Assembly: GCF_015461805.1 (NCBI RefSeq)
Contig: NZ_JACVZE010000007.1
Span: forward strand, 331,589-395,588
Length of the DNA: 64,000 bases
Direction: 5' to 3'
Source: Pseudomonas pisciculturae
GTDB taxonomy: Bacteria > Pseudomonadota > Gammaproteobacteria > Pseudomonadales > Pseudomonadaceae
The notes below the pieces were generated by a model. It was not told where the DNA came from and searched no databases. It saw nothing but the letters and a program-made list of their open reading frames with translations. This document shows positions 41,891 through 50,572 of the stretch, in pieces (the stretch's first letter is position 1; the number at the start of each line of letters is the position of its first letter). The position numbers and the translations under genes are program-made.

Positions 41891-43183
41891 ATGTCTTTTA
41901 ACATCGGCCTTAGCGGCCTCTATGCGGCCAACAAACAACTGGACGTGACCGGCAACAACATCGCCAACGTCGCGACCACTGGCTTCAAGTCGTCCCGTGC
42001 GGAATTCGCGGACATCTACGCCGCTTCCAAACTGGGCACTGGCCAGAACAGCATCGGTAACGGCGTGAACCTGGCGGCAGTGTCCCAGCAGTTCACCCAG
42101 GGTGATGTGAACGGCAGCGGCGGCATTCTGGACATGGCGATCCAGGGTGGTGGCTTCTTCGTACAGAAGGGCAGCGACGGCTCGCTGGAATACACCCGTA
42201 GCGGTGCCTTCCGTGCCGACAAAGACGGCTACATCACCAACAACACCGGCACCTCGCGCTTGCAAGGTTATGCGGCCGATGCTGATGGCAAGATCATCAA
42301 GGGCGCGCTGACTGACCTGCAACTGAACCTGGCGAACCTGCCGCCGCAGGCGTCCAGCAAAGTGGACTCCACCAGTAACCTGAACTCGTCGGAACCGTCG
42401 ATCGATCAAACCGTCAAGGCGTTCAATCCGACCGACACCAGCACGTTCACTACCCAGTACAGCACCACCTTGTACGATTCCCAGGGTAATGCTCACCCGA
42501 TGGTGCAGTACATGGTGAAGACCGACTCCAACAAGTGGATGGCCTACACCTTGATCGACGGGCGTAATCCCGACGGTACCACTACCGCGCCAGTGGGTAA
42601 GCTGCTGTCGTTTGACGGCGCCGGTAAGCTCGATACCATCACTGTTCCGCCTGCCACCGTTTCCAACACCACCTGGACCATCGCTGACTGGAACCCGGGC
42701 TCGCTGGTCGACGGCGTATGGACAGACAACGGTGCGGACTCCAAAAGCATTGCGGTGAACATGAGCAACATCACCCAGTACAACTCCGCCAGCTACCGTA
42801 ACCCGCCAGTCACCGATGGCTACGCCACCGGCCAGATCACCGGCCTGAAAATCGACGGCAGCGGCGTATTGTTCGCCACCTTCAGCAACCAGCAGAGCAA
42901 GGCCATCGGCCAGATCTCCCTGGCCAGCTTCAACAACGAGCAGGGCTTGCAGCCGGCCGGCGGCACCACGTGGAGAGAGACCTTCGCGTCGGGCCAGCCG
43001 GGTTACGACACCCCGCAAGCTGGCACTTTGGGTTCGATCGTGGCCAACTCCCTGGAGAACTCCAACGTCAACCTGACCAACGAACTGGTAGACCTGATCA
43101 AGGCCCAGAGCAACTATCAGGCGAACGCCAAGACCATCTCTACCCAGAGCACCATCATGCAGACCATCATTCAGATGACCTGA
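41891..43183 (+). CDS. flgE: Flagellar hook protein FlgE
   Basis: Structural subunit of the hook. 430 residues. The N-terminus MSFNIGLSGLYAANKQLDVT with NNIANVATTGFKSSRAEF, the internal AIQGGGFFVQKG, and the C-terminal SNVNLTNELVDLIKAQSNYQ / NAKTISTQSTIMQTIIQMT are the hook-protein signatures. A terminator follows at 43203; flgF and the rest of the rod/ring genes are not next, unlike P. aeruginosa. Confidence 0.96.
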   Translation: MSFNIGLSGLYAANKQLDVTGNNIANVATTGFKSSRAEFADIYAASKLGTGQNSIGNGVNLAAVSQQFTQGDVNGSGGILDMAIQGGGFFVQKGSDGSLEYTRSGAFRADKDGYITNNTGTSRLQGYAADADGKIIKGALTDLQLNLANLPPQASSKVDSTSNLNSSEPSIDQTVKAFNPTDTSTFTTQYSTTLYDSQGNAHPMVQYMVKTDSNKWMAYTLIDGRNPDGTTTAPVGKLLSFDGAGKLDTITVPPATVSNTTWTIADWNPGSLVDGVWTDNGADSKSIAVNMSNITQYNSASYRNPPVTDGYATGQITGLKIDGSGVLFATFSNQQSKAIGQISLASFNNEQGLQPAGGTTWRETFASGQPGYDTPQAGTLGSIVANSLENSNVNLTNELVDLIKAQSNYQANAKTISTQSTIMQTIIQMT

Positions 43184-43202
43184 TGCGGTAGCGCTCCACA
43201 AG

Positions 43203-43228
43203 AAGCCCCTCAATCGAGGGGCTTTTTT
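43203..43228 (+). terminator. Terminator of flgBCDE
   Basis: AAGCCCCTC-AAT-CGAGGGGCTT with TTTTTT, 20 nt after the flgE stop. Confidence 0.9.
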
Positions 43229-43251
43229 GTGGGCGGTTATTGACGGTCTTT

Positions 43252-43280
43252 GTAGTGAGCGGGGCAAGCCCGCTCACTAC
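43252..43280. repeat. Short hairpin repeat, GTGAGCGGG class
   Basis: GTAGTGAGCGGG and CCCGCTCACTAC form a perfect 12-bp stem around GCAAG. The core GAGCGGGCTTGCCC is another common Pseudomonas REP-like word, different from the GTGGGAGG class. Confidence 0.7.
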
Positions 43281-43317
43281 AGGGTGCTCACCAGGAGGGC
43301 GGATCGGCGGGCAAAAG

Positions 43318-43356
43318 AAAACCCCCGCCAAACCCAGGGGGCTTGGCGGGGGTTTC
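43318..43356 (-). terminator. Terminator of nrdA
   Basis: AAACCCCCGCCAA / TTGGCGGGGGTTT stem with TTTTCTTTT on the minus strand, about 34 nt after the nrdA stop. Confidence 0.85.
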
Positions 43357-43389
43357 AGGTCAGCGCCTTTCGGCGCTTACCGGCTCAGC

Positions 43390-46287
43390 TTATTGGCAAG
43401 CTTCGCAATCCGGCTCGTCAATCGCGCAGGCTTTTGGCACGGGTGCCGGGCCAGCTGGAGCGGCGAGTACCGAGTCATCACCGTGGTTGCCGCCGCTGGA
43501 AACAGCGTTGAGCTTACCGGTGTTGATGGTCGACTTCTCGGTGCTGGTCGCAGCCAGGGCACGGAGGTAGTAAGTGGTTTTCAGGCCACGGTACCAAGCC
43601 ATACGGTAGGTTACGTCCAGCTTCTTGCCCGAAGCGCCGGCGATGTACAGGTTCAGGGACTGGGCCTGGTCGATCCACTTCTGACGACGGCTGGCGGCGT
43701 CAACGATCCACTTGGTGTCCACTTCGAACGCAGTCGCGTAGAGCTCTTTGAGTTCTTGCGGGATGCGTTCGATCTGCTGCACGGAACCGTCGTAGTACTT
43801 CAGGTCGTTGATCATGACCGAGTCCCACAGGCCGCGGGCTTTCAGGTCGCGAACCAGGTACGGGTTGATCACGGTGAATTCGCCCGAGAGGTTCGATTTC
43901 ACGTACAGGTTCTGGTAGGTCGGTTCGATCGACTGCGATACGCCAGTGATGTTGGCGATGGTCGCGGTCGGTGCGATGGCCATGATGTTGGAGTTACGAA
44001 TGCCTTTCTGCACACGGGCACGTACCGGCGCCCAGTCCAGGGATTCTTCCAGGTCAACATCGATGTACTTCTGGCCACGCTGCTCGATCAGGATCTGTTG
44101 CGAATCCAGCGGCAGGATGCCCTTGGACCACAGCGAACCCTGGAACGTCTCGTAGGCGCCGCGCTCGTCGGCCAGGTCGCAGGAAGCCTGGATCGCGTAG
44201 TAGCTGACCGCTTCCATGGACTTGTCGGCGAACTCGACCGCAGCATCCGAACCGTAAGGAATGTGCTGCAGGTACAGTGCGTCCTGGAAGCCCATGATGC
44301 CCAGGCCAACCGGGCGGTGCTTGAAGTTGGAGTTTTGCGCCTGTGGCACCGAGTAGTAGTTGATGTCGATAACGTTATCGAGCATGCGAACGGCGGTGTT
44401 GACGGTGCGCTCCAGCTTGGCGGTGTCCAGCTTGCCGTTGACGATGTGGTTCGGCAGGTTGATCGAGCCCAGGTTGCAAACGGCGATCTCGTCCTTGTTG
44501 GTGTTCAAGGTGATCTCGGTGCACAGGTTCGAGCTGTGGACCACGCCCACGTGCTGCTGCGGGCTGCGCAGGTTGCACGGGTCTTTGAAGGTCAGCCATG
44601 GGTGGCCGGTTTCAAACAGCATGGACAGCATTTTGCGCCACAGGTCTTTGGCCTGGATGGTCTTGAACAGCTTGATCTTGCCAGGGTACTGGGACAGGGC
44701 TTCGTAGTACTCGTAGCGCTCTTCGAAGGCCTTGCCGGTCAGGTCGTGCAGGTCCGGTACTTCGGACGGCGAGAACAGGGTCCACTGGCCGTCATCGAAG
44801 ACGCGCTTCATGAACAGGTCAGGGATCCAGTTGGCGGTGTTCATGTCGTGGGTACGACGACGGTCATCACCGGTGTTCTTGCGCAGCTCGATGAACTCTT
44901 CGATGTCCATGTGCCAGGTTTCCAGGTAGGCACACACAGCGCCTTTGCGCTTGCCACCCTGGTTAACGGCTACCGCGGTGTCGTTCACCACTTTCAGGAA
45001 CGGAACAACGCCCTGGGACTTGCCGTTGGTGCCCTTGATGTACGAACCCAGTGCACGCACCGGGGTCCAGTCATTGCCCAGGCCGCCGGCGAATTTGGAC
45101 AACATGGCGTTGTCGTGGATCGCGTGGTAGATGCCCGAAAGATCATCCGGCACGGTGGTCAGGTAGCAGCTCGACAGCTGTGGACGCAGGGTGCCGGCGT
45201 TGAACAGGGTCGGGGTCGACGACATGTAGTCAAAGGACGACAACAGGTTGTAGAACTCGATGGCGCGGTCTTCTTTGTGCTTCTCTTCAATCGCCAGGCC
45301 CATGGCCACGCGCATGAAGAACACTTGCGGCAACTCGAAGCGGATACCGTCCTTGTGGATGAAGTAACGGTCGTACAGGGTTTGCAGGCCCAGGTACGTG
45401 AACTGCTGGTCGCGCTCGTGGTTGATCGCCTTGCCGAGTTTTTCCAGGTCAAAGGTGGCCAGGATCGGGTTCAGCAATTCGAATTCGATACCCTTGGCGA
45501 TGTAGGCCGGCAGTGCCTTGGCGTACAGGTCGGCCATTTCGTGGTGGGTAGCGCTCTGGGCGACACCGAGGAAGCCCAGGCCTTCGGCACGCAGGGTGTC
45601 CATCAGCAGGCGCGCGGTCACGAACGAGTAGTTCGGCTCACGTTCAACCAGGGTACGGGCGGTCATCACCAGGGCGGTGTTGACGTCGGTCAGGGCCACG
45701 CCGTCGTACAGGTTTTTCAGGGTTTCGCGCTGGATCAGGTCACCGTCGACTTCTTCCAGGCCTTCGCAGGCTTCGGTGACGATGGTGTTCAGGCGACCCA
45801 GGTCCAGCGGTGCAAACGTACCGTCGGCCAGGGTGATGCGGATCGATGGGTGAGCCTGTACCGAAGCGTCTTCAGCTGGGGTGCGTACGGCGCGCTCTTT
45901 GGAGCGGGCGTCACGGTAGATCACGTAGTCGCGAGCCACTTTCTGCTCGCCGGCACGCATCAGGGCCAGTTCGACCTGGTCCTGGATTTCTTCGATGTGG
46001 ATAGTGCCGCCCGAAGGCATGCGACGCTTGAAGGTCGCGGTGACTTGTTCGGTCAGGCGGGCAACGGTGTCGTGGATGCGCGACGAGGCAGCAGCGGTGC
46101 CGCCTTCAACTGCAAGAAACGCTTTGGTGATCGCGACGGTGATTTTGTCGTCGGTGTAAGGCACGACAGTGCCGTTACGTTTGATCACGCGCAGTTGGCC
46201 GGGTGCAGTGGCGGACAGATCCAGGTTCGAATCAGCGGCCTGCGGCACGGAGCCCTGCGGGTTCTCGCGAGTTGTGTCGGTTTGCAT
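43390..46287 (-). CDS. nrdA: Class Ia ribonucleotide reductase, alpha subunit
   Basis: Reduces ribonucleoside diphosphates to deoxy forms with the radical-bearing NrdB. 965 residues, longer than E. coli NrdA because it has two ATP-cones, as in P. aeruginosa: VIKRNGTVVPYTDDKITVAI (about 40-130) and a second one beginning ITLADGTFAPLDLGRLNTIV (about 150-240). Catalytic features: RPQLSSCYLTTVPDDLSG, SSNLCTEITLNTN, and the C-terminal redox pair CEAC. The start MQTDTTRENPQGS at 46287 is the family N-terminus. nrdB does not follow; the downstream neighbour is a flagellar terminator. NrdR- and DnaA-type sites lie upstream. Confidence 0.96.
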   Translation of the reverse strand: MQTDTTRENPQGSVPQAADSNLDLSATAPGQLRVIKRNGTVVPYTDDKITVAITKAFLAVEGGTAAASSRIHDTVARLTEQVTATFKRRMPSGGTIHIEEIQDQVELALMRAGEQKVARDYVIYRDARSKERAVRTPAEDASVQAHPSIRITLADGTFAPLDLGRLNTIVTEACEGLEEVDGDLIQRETLKNLYDGVALTDVNTALVMTARTLVEREPNYSFVTARLLMDTLRAEGLGFLGVAQSATHHEMADLYAKALPAYIAKGIEFELLNPILATFDLEKLGKAINHERDQQFTYLGLQTLYDRYFIHKDGIRFELPQVFFMRVAMGLAIEEKHKEDRAIEFYNLLSSFDYMSSTPTLFNAGTLRPQLSSCYLTTVPDDLSGIYHAIHDNAMLSKFAGGLGNDWTPVRALGSYIKGTNGKSQGVVPFLKVVNDTAVAVNQGGKRKGAVCAYLETWHMDIEEFIELRKNTGDDRRRTHDMNTANWIPDLFMKRVFDDGQWTLFSPSEVPDLHDLTGKAFEERYEYYEALSQYPGKIKLFKTIQAKDLWRKMLSMLFETGHPWLTFKDPCNLRSPQQHVGVVHSSNLCTEITLNTNKDEIAVCNLGSINLPNHIVNGKLDTAKLERTVNTAVRMLDNVIDINYYSVPQAQNSNFKHRPVGLGIMGFQDALYLQHIPYGSDAAVEFADKSMEAVSYYAIQASCDLADERGAYETFQGSLWSKGILPLDSQQILIEQRGQKYIDVDLEESLDWAPVRARVQKGIRNSNIMAIAPTATIANITGVSQSIEPTYQNLYVKSNLSGEFTVINPYLVRDLKARGLWDSVMINDLKYYDGSVQQIERIPQELKELYATAFEVDTKWIVDAASRRQKWIDQAQSLNLYIAGASGKKLDVTYRMAWYRGLKTTYYLRALAATSTEKSTINTGKLNAVSSGGNHGDDSVLAAPAGPAPVPKACAIDEPDCEACQ

Positions 46288-46460
46288 GGGGGGTTGTCTC
46301 CACGTTCTATATTTGATTGCGAGTGCCAGGCTCTTCCTGCAACACCCGTACCGTTTTCCATATCGGGGATGGGAAACAGCTGCCATCCGCGTGAGCGGTT
46401 TGGTCTACTGAAAGTCTCTTGGTTCCATGCTGCGCTAGCAATAAAACGCTTGAATTTCGA

Positions 46461-46476
46461 GCCACTTGTGTGGTTG
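46461..46476 (-). promoter_or_regulatory. Candidate NrdR box 2 (degenerate)
   Basis: GCCACTTGTGTGGTTG has NrdR-like dyad arms (CCAC/GTGG) but an atypical centre. Its centre is 32 bp, about three helical turns, from box 1. Confidence 0.4.
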
Positions 46477-46492
46477 GGCGATTTCGTCAAAA

Positions 46493-46508
46493 ACCCCACA
46501 TATAGGGT
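46493..46508 (-). promoter_or_regulatory. Candidate NrdR box 1
   Basis: ACCCCACATATAGGGT (reads ACCCTATATGTGGGGT from nrdA) fits the NrdR dyad pattern aCaCwATATwGtGt loosely, with the central TATAT-type core. About 206-221 bp before nrdA. Confidence 0.55.
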
Positions 46509-46567
46509 CTTCTCTGGCGCCGAGGTACAAGATAATGCGTTTTGTAGGGGTTGGCAACGCAGTAACC

Positions 46568-46588
46568 TGTGGATAACGCTGTGGGTAA
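46568..46588 (-). promoter_or_regulatory. Two tandem DnaA boxes upstream of nrdA
   Basis: TTATCCACA (perfect, 46568-46576) and TTACCCACA (one mismatch, 46580-46588) on the minus strand, 12 bp apart. DnaA control of nrdAB is known in E. coli. Confidence 0.65.
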
Positions 46589-46831
46589 AATGTGTATGAA
46601 AGGTGGAACATGCGTGTAGGCCGCATTACTGCTGTGTTGCACCGTTTGTCATGAAATATTTCGGGCTTTAAACCGCTGGCCCATTTTCGAAGGGCGCGAA
46701 CCCTATCACAAAAAAACGCGATCACCGAATGGATTTCCTGGCTTGTGCTAGAGGGCTGGGCCATGGCTACAATCGGCCTTTGTTATGCCTTCCTAACATT
46801 ACAAATAGCGTATGGCTGGTGAAGATCAAAT

Positions 46832-46918
46832 GTGGGAGGGGGCTTGCCCCCGATAGCGGTGTATCTGTTCCAAATGCAGTGACTGACACTCTGCCATCGG
46901 GGGCAAGCCCCCTCCCAC
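46832..46918. repeat. REP pair upstream of the response-regulator gene
   Basis: Inverted GTGGGAGGGGGCTTGC arms, 50 nt before the 46969 start codon. Confidence 0.9.
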
Positions 46919-46968
46919 ATTTGAATCTCCACCGGTAATAAAATTTCTAATAACAACGAGGACCACCC

Positions 46969-47694
46969 GTGGAGCAAGAAGCCTGGCAGGTATTGATTGT
47001 TGAAGACGACCAGCGACTCGCCGAGTTGACCCGCGACTATCTGGAGAGCAATGGCCTGCGGGTATCGATCGAAGGCGACGGCGCGTTGGCTGCCGCACGC
47101 ATCATCGCCGAGCAGCCAGACCTGGTCATCCTCGACCTGATGCTGCCCGGCGAAGACGGCCTGAGCATCTGCCGCAAGGTGCGCGAACGCTATGACGGCG
47201 TGATCCTGATGCTCACCGCCCGTACCGACGACATGGACCAGGTGCAGGGACTGGACTTGGGCGCCGACGACTACGTGTGCAAACCCGTGCGCCCGCGCCT
47301 CTTATTGGCGCGCATCCAGGCCTTGCTGCGGCGCAGTGAGCCCGCCGAAGCGCCAGCCGTAGAAAGCCTGCGCCGCCTGCAATTCGGCCCCCTGGTGGTA
47401 GACAACGCCCTGCGCGAAGCCTGGCTGCACGAGGGCGGTATCGAGCTGACCAGCGCCGAATTCGACCTGTTGTGGCTGTTGGTGGCGAACGCGGGGCGCA
47501 TTCTGTCCCGCGAAGAAATCTTCATCGCCCTGCGCGGTATCGGCTATGACGGCCAGGACCGCTCCATTGATGTGCGCATTTCACGTATTCGCCCCAAGAT
47601 CGGCGACGACCCTATCCACCCGCGCCTGATCAAGACCATCCGCAGCAAAGGCTACCTGTTCGTCCCCGAAGCTTGTGCCGACATGCCGCTGTGA
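46969..47694 (+). CDS. OmpR-family response regulator (RstA-like)
   Basis: Transcription factor of a two-component system; 241 residues from the GTG at 46969 behind GAGGACCACCC. Receiver domain with the acidic pocket (VLIVEDDQRLAEL) and phospho-acceptor Asp in DLVILDLMLPGEDGLSI, then GADDYVCKPVRPRLLLARI. The winged-helix output domain has ELTSAEFDLLWLLVANAG and DRSIDVRISRIRPKIGDDP. It corresponds by position to PA1157 next to nrdA in P. aeruginosa. Target genes unknown. Stop overlaps the kinase start. Confidence 0.92.
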   Translation: MEQEAWQVLIVEDDQRLAELTRDYLESNGLRVSIEGDGALAAARIIAEQPDLVILDLMLPGEDGLSICRKVRERYDGVILMLTARTDDMDQVQGLDLGADDYVCKPVRPRLLLARIQALLRRSEPAEAPAVESLRRLQFGPLVVDNALREAWLHEGGIELTSAEFDLLWLLVANAGRILSREEIFIALRGIGYDGQDRSIDVRISRIRPKIGDDPIHPRLIKTIRSKGYLFVPEACADMPL

Positions 47695-49301
47695 ATTCAA
47701 TCTTCCTGCGTATCTATGGCGGCATGTGTGCGGCGCTTATTCTGGTGGCCCTGCTGGGGGTGCTGGCCCTGCATCTGCTCAACGAGGTGCGCAGCGGCCA
47801 GTACCGCGAGCGCCTGGCCCACGGCACCTTCGCCTTGATGGGCGACAACCTTCAGCCCATGAGCCCTATCGAGCGCCAGCGTGCCCTGGCGGTGTGGGAG
47901 CGCCTGCTGGGCATTCCCCTGGAGCTGCGCACCCTGAGCGACGCTCAGTTGGACCTTGGCCAGCGCAACCGCCTGCAACGTGGCCAGGTGCTGGTGGAGC
48001 AGACCGGGCCCCATGCGGCGCGCGTCTTGCGTTTGGTCAGTGAGAGAGAGCAACTGGTGCTCACGGGAGAGGTGCAGCAGATCAGCGAGCAACTGGCCCG
48101 AGCCACTATTTACCTGTTGGCCGATGAGCTGGTGCGCTTCCCGGTGGCCGAGCAACCGCAACGGTTGGCAGACATAAAGGAAGCCAAAGGTTTTGGCTTC
48201 GAAATGCACCTGATGACCCTGGATCAGGCGGACATGGATGAAGACCAGCGTCGCCGCGTATCCGAAGGCGACACGGTGATGGCTCTGGGCAAGGGCGGCG
48301 ATTCGATCCGGGTGTTTGCCGGCATGGTCGGCACACCCTGGGTGCTGGAAATCGGCCCGCTGTTTCAAATGAACCCGTACCCGGCGCAATGGCTGATTCT
48401 GATCGCGCTGATCGGCCTGACCCTGATTGGCCTGATCGTCTATTTGCTGGTGCGTCAACTGGAGCGGCGCCTCAAAGGCCTGGAAGCCGCCGCCACGCGC
48501 ATCGCCAAGGGCAACCTCGAAGTGCGTGTGCCGGCCCGTGGCGCGGACTCCGTTGGGCGCCTGGCCGCGGCGTTCAATGGCATGGCCGAGCACTTGCAGC
48601 AATTGCTGGCGATCCAGCGCGAACTGGTGCGTGCGGTGTCGCACGAGCTGCGCACCCCGGTGGCGCGCCTGCGCTTCGGCCTGGAGATGATCGGCAGCGC
48701 CGCCACCCCCGAAGCCCGACACAAATATATGGACGGCATGGACAGCGATATCCAGGACCTCGACGGCCTGGTGGACGAAATGCTCACCTACGCCCGCCTT
48801 GAGCAAGGCGCGCCGGCGCTGAACTTTCAGCGGGTTGACCTCGATGCACTGCTTGATCAAGTGATCGACGAGTTGTCGCCATTGCGCCCGCAGGTCACGG
48901 TAGCCCGTGGTATCTGCCTGTCGTCGGCGCATTGGGATGACGCTTGGGTCGACGCAGAACCGCGCTACCTGCACCGCGCCCTGCAAAACCTGGTGAGCAA
49001 CGCGATGCGTCACGCTCAAGGGCAGGTGTTGATCAGTTATCAGGTGGGGCAGGTGCGTTGCCGCATCGACGTGGAAGATGACGGCCCCGGCGTGCCGGAA
49101 AGTGCCTGGGAGCGGATCTTTACGCCGTTCCTGCGTCTGGACGACAGCCGCACCCGTGCTTCCGGCGGGCATGGCCTGGGGTTGTCGATTGTGCGGCGGA
49201 TTGTCCATTGGCATGGCGGGCGGGCGTTGATTGGCAAGAGCAATAACCTTGGCGGGGCTTGCTTTAGCCTGAGCTGGCCTCGGGATCAGGAGAAACCCTG
49301 A
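47691..49301 (+). CDS. Sensor histidine kinase (RstB-like)
   Basis: Membrane partner of the preceding regulator, 536 residues from the GTG at 47691 (GTGA overlap, so coupled). First membrane helix about 5-30 (GGMCAALILVALLGVLALHL), a periplasmic domain, a second helix about 230-255 (LILIALIGLTLIGLIVYLLV), HAMP, and dimerisation histidine in VRAVSHELRTPVARLRFGLE. The ATPase domain shows LQNLVSNAMRHA, VEDDGPGVPES and GGHGLGLSIVRRI. The stimulus is not apparent from sequence. Confidence 0.92.
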   Translation: MNSIFLRIYGGMCAALILVALLGVLALHLLNEVRSGQYRERLAHGTFALMGDNLQPMSPIERQRALAVWERLLGIPLELRTLSDAQLDLGQRNRLQRGQVLVEQTGPHAARVLRLVSEREQLVLTGEVQQISEQLARATIYLLADELVRFPVAEQPQRLADIKEAKGFGFEMHLMTLDQADMDEDQRRRVSEGDTVMALGKGGDSIRVFAGMVGTPWVLEIGPLFQMNPYPAQWLILIALIGLTLIGLIVYLLVRQLERRLKGLEAAATRIAKGNLEVRVPARGADSVGRLAAAFNGMAEHLQQLLAIQRELVRAVSHELRTPVARLRFGLEMIGSAATPEARHKYMDGMDSDIQDLDGLVDEMLTYARLEQGAPALNFQRVDLDALLDQVIDELSPLRPQVTVARGICLSSAHWDDAWVDAEPRYLHRALQNLVSNAMRHAQGQVLISYQVGQVRCRIDVEDDGPGVPESAWERIFTPFLRLDDSRTRASGGHGLGLSIVRRIVHWHGGRALIGKSNNLGGACFSLSWPRDQEKP

Positions 49302-49303
49302 CA

Positions 49304-49410
49304 CCGCTATCGTAGGCAAGCCAGCTCCCACATTCGACTGCATTTCAACGTTGGAATGCAGTCAACTGTGGGAGGGGCGGTGCGACGATTCGACTTGCCC
49401 CCGATAGCGG
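49304..49410. repeat. Composite REP: two unlike half-elements around a foldback
   Basis: A half-element of the GCTGGCTTGCxTACGATAGCGG class (49304-49331), a central imperfect foldback GACTGCATTTC...GGAATGCAGTC, then a half-element of the interrupted GGCGGTGCGACGATTCGAC class (49368-49410). Not a normal two-arm pair; see findings. Confidence 0.75.
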
Positions 49411-49414
49411 TAGT

Positions 49415-50131
49415 TCAGGCGCTGATGGCTACCAGGCTCAACAACTGCCCGCCACTCACCGCAAACTGCCCAGCCAACTCAGTGCCATGGTTCCACTCGC
49501 TGGAAAGGTCTGTCAGCAGCCGCAACCGCACAGCCCCCGTCTCAGACCACTCCAACACTTCGGCATGTTCAAAATAGAAACGCTTGTGCACGATCGGATA
49601 CAGCGCCTTGAACAGGCTCTCCTTGACCGAAAACGTCAACGTCACCAACAGCGCAATTTGCTCACGCGGTATCAAGGCTAGGCGCTGCATTTCATCCGCG
49701 GTCAAAATCTCCCCCGCCAGCCGCTCCGCCCTCTCCAAGCTCAGCACATTCTCCAAATCCATCCCCAGCCCACGCCACTGCGCCTTGTGCCCGACAATCG
49801 CAGCCGCATGCCCAGTGCTGTGGGTGATCGAACCGCTGATATGCCCGGGCCATACGGGCGCACGGTCTTCGCCGATGGCGGGGATGCAATCAAGCTGGTC
49901 AAGTTGTTGCAGGGCGGCGCGGGCACACAGACGGCCGGCCAGGAACTCTGCCTGACGCTTGGCCACCGAACGCTGGATGCTGGCCGGTGGCGGTACCGCG
50001 CAACGCTGGAAATCACCCGCTGTTAGTAAGGCCGGGTCGAAACGGGTGCTGAGAAACACCGTGCCCGGCAAGGGTTCGGGCAACGGCCAATGGGCATCGA
50101 GTGGGGTGCAGCAAGCGGGTAGGGGATTCAT
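49415..50131 (-). CDS. pcpS: 4'-phosphopantetheinyl transferase (PcpS/EntD type)
   Basis: Transfers phosphopantetheine from CoA to acyl or peptidyl carrier proteins; in P. aeruginosa the one enzyme serves both fatty-acid and siderophore synthesis. 238 residues, usual length. Hallmarks: SITHSTGHAAAIVG, the magnesium-binding GLGMDLENV, and FSVKESLFKALYPIVHKRF (W/FxxKES motif). The gene order nrdA - two-component pair - pcpS mirrors P. aeruginosa. Monocistronic; ends close to a REP element. Confidence 0.93.
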   Translation of the reverse strand: MNPLPACCTPLDAHWPLPEPLPGTVFLSTRFDPALLTAGDFQRCAVPPPASIQRSVAKRQAEFLAGRLCARAALQQLDQLDCIPAIGEDRAPVWPGHISGSITHSTGHAAAIVGHKAQWRGLGMDLENVLSLERAERLAGEILTADEMQRLALIPREQIALLVTLTFSVKESLFKALYPIVHKRFYFEHAEVLEWSETGAVRLRLLTDLSSEWNHGTELAGQFAVSGGQLLSLVAISA

Positions 50132-50245
50132 GGGCGGTATTTTGCCCAGTTGCTGTGCCAGAGGATAGCCCGCAACTGTTCAGGGGGAGTTCAGGGGCAA
50201 CTGGGTAGTCTGGCCACAACAGCCAAACGCGTAGAGGCAAGCACC

Positions 50246-50554
50246 ATGACTGCGATCAAAAAGCTGATGTTGGCGTTAACCATGCTCAGTGCTACTGCTG
50301 GGGCCCAGGCGTCCGATAGTGATTTCGCTGCCTTCGGCAATCAAAAAACCAAGAAATCCAGCACCTTGATCCAGCGTGTCAGTTTCGAAGAGGCCGGCAG
50401 CCCATCGACGCCCTGGGGCCAGTCTTTGGGCTTTACAGCCCCGCAACCCGCCTACCGCGCCGGTTATGAACACCTGACGGGCCAGTACAACGGTATTAAA
50501 TTACGCCAGCAAGATTTGCAGGGCCGCTATGATATCCCCCTGTCGGACAGTTGA
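50246..50554 (+). CDS. Small exported protein encoded upstream of phoP
   Basis: A 102-residue protein of unknown function with a signal peptide (MTAIKKLMLALTMLSATAGA, cut after AQA). The mature part is polar (SDFAAFGNQKTKKSS) and ends in RQQDLQGRYDIPLSDS. Start ATG at 50246 behind AGAGGCAAGCACC. It ends 18 nt before phoP, so it may be the first gene of the phoPQ operon, the place oprH occupies in P. aeruginosa; it is far too short to be OprH. Probably periplasmic. Confidence 0.75.
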   Translation: MTAIKKLMLALTMLSATAGAQASDSDFAAFGNQKTKKSSTLIQRVSFEEAGSPSTPWGQSLGFTAPQPAYRAGYEHLTGQYNGIKLRQQDLQGRYDIPLSDS

Positions 50555-50572
50555 TTTGCTTTGGAGAGCCTT

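Larger units (their letters stand above)
46288..46968. other. Divergent control region between nrdA and the response-regulator gene
   Basis: 681 nt without a gene. The nrdA-proximal part carries two NrdR-like boxes and two DnaA boxes; the other end has a REP pair (46832-46918) and the GAGGACC ribosome site of the response regulator. Confidence 0.6.

Noticed and set aside
43240..46599. 1119-codon open frame on the plus strand opposite nrdA
   Set aside because: Compositional shadow; nrdA on the minus strand has full family motifs, ribosome context and terminator.
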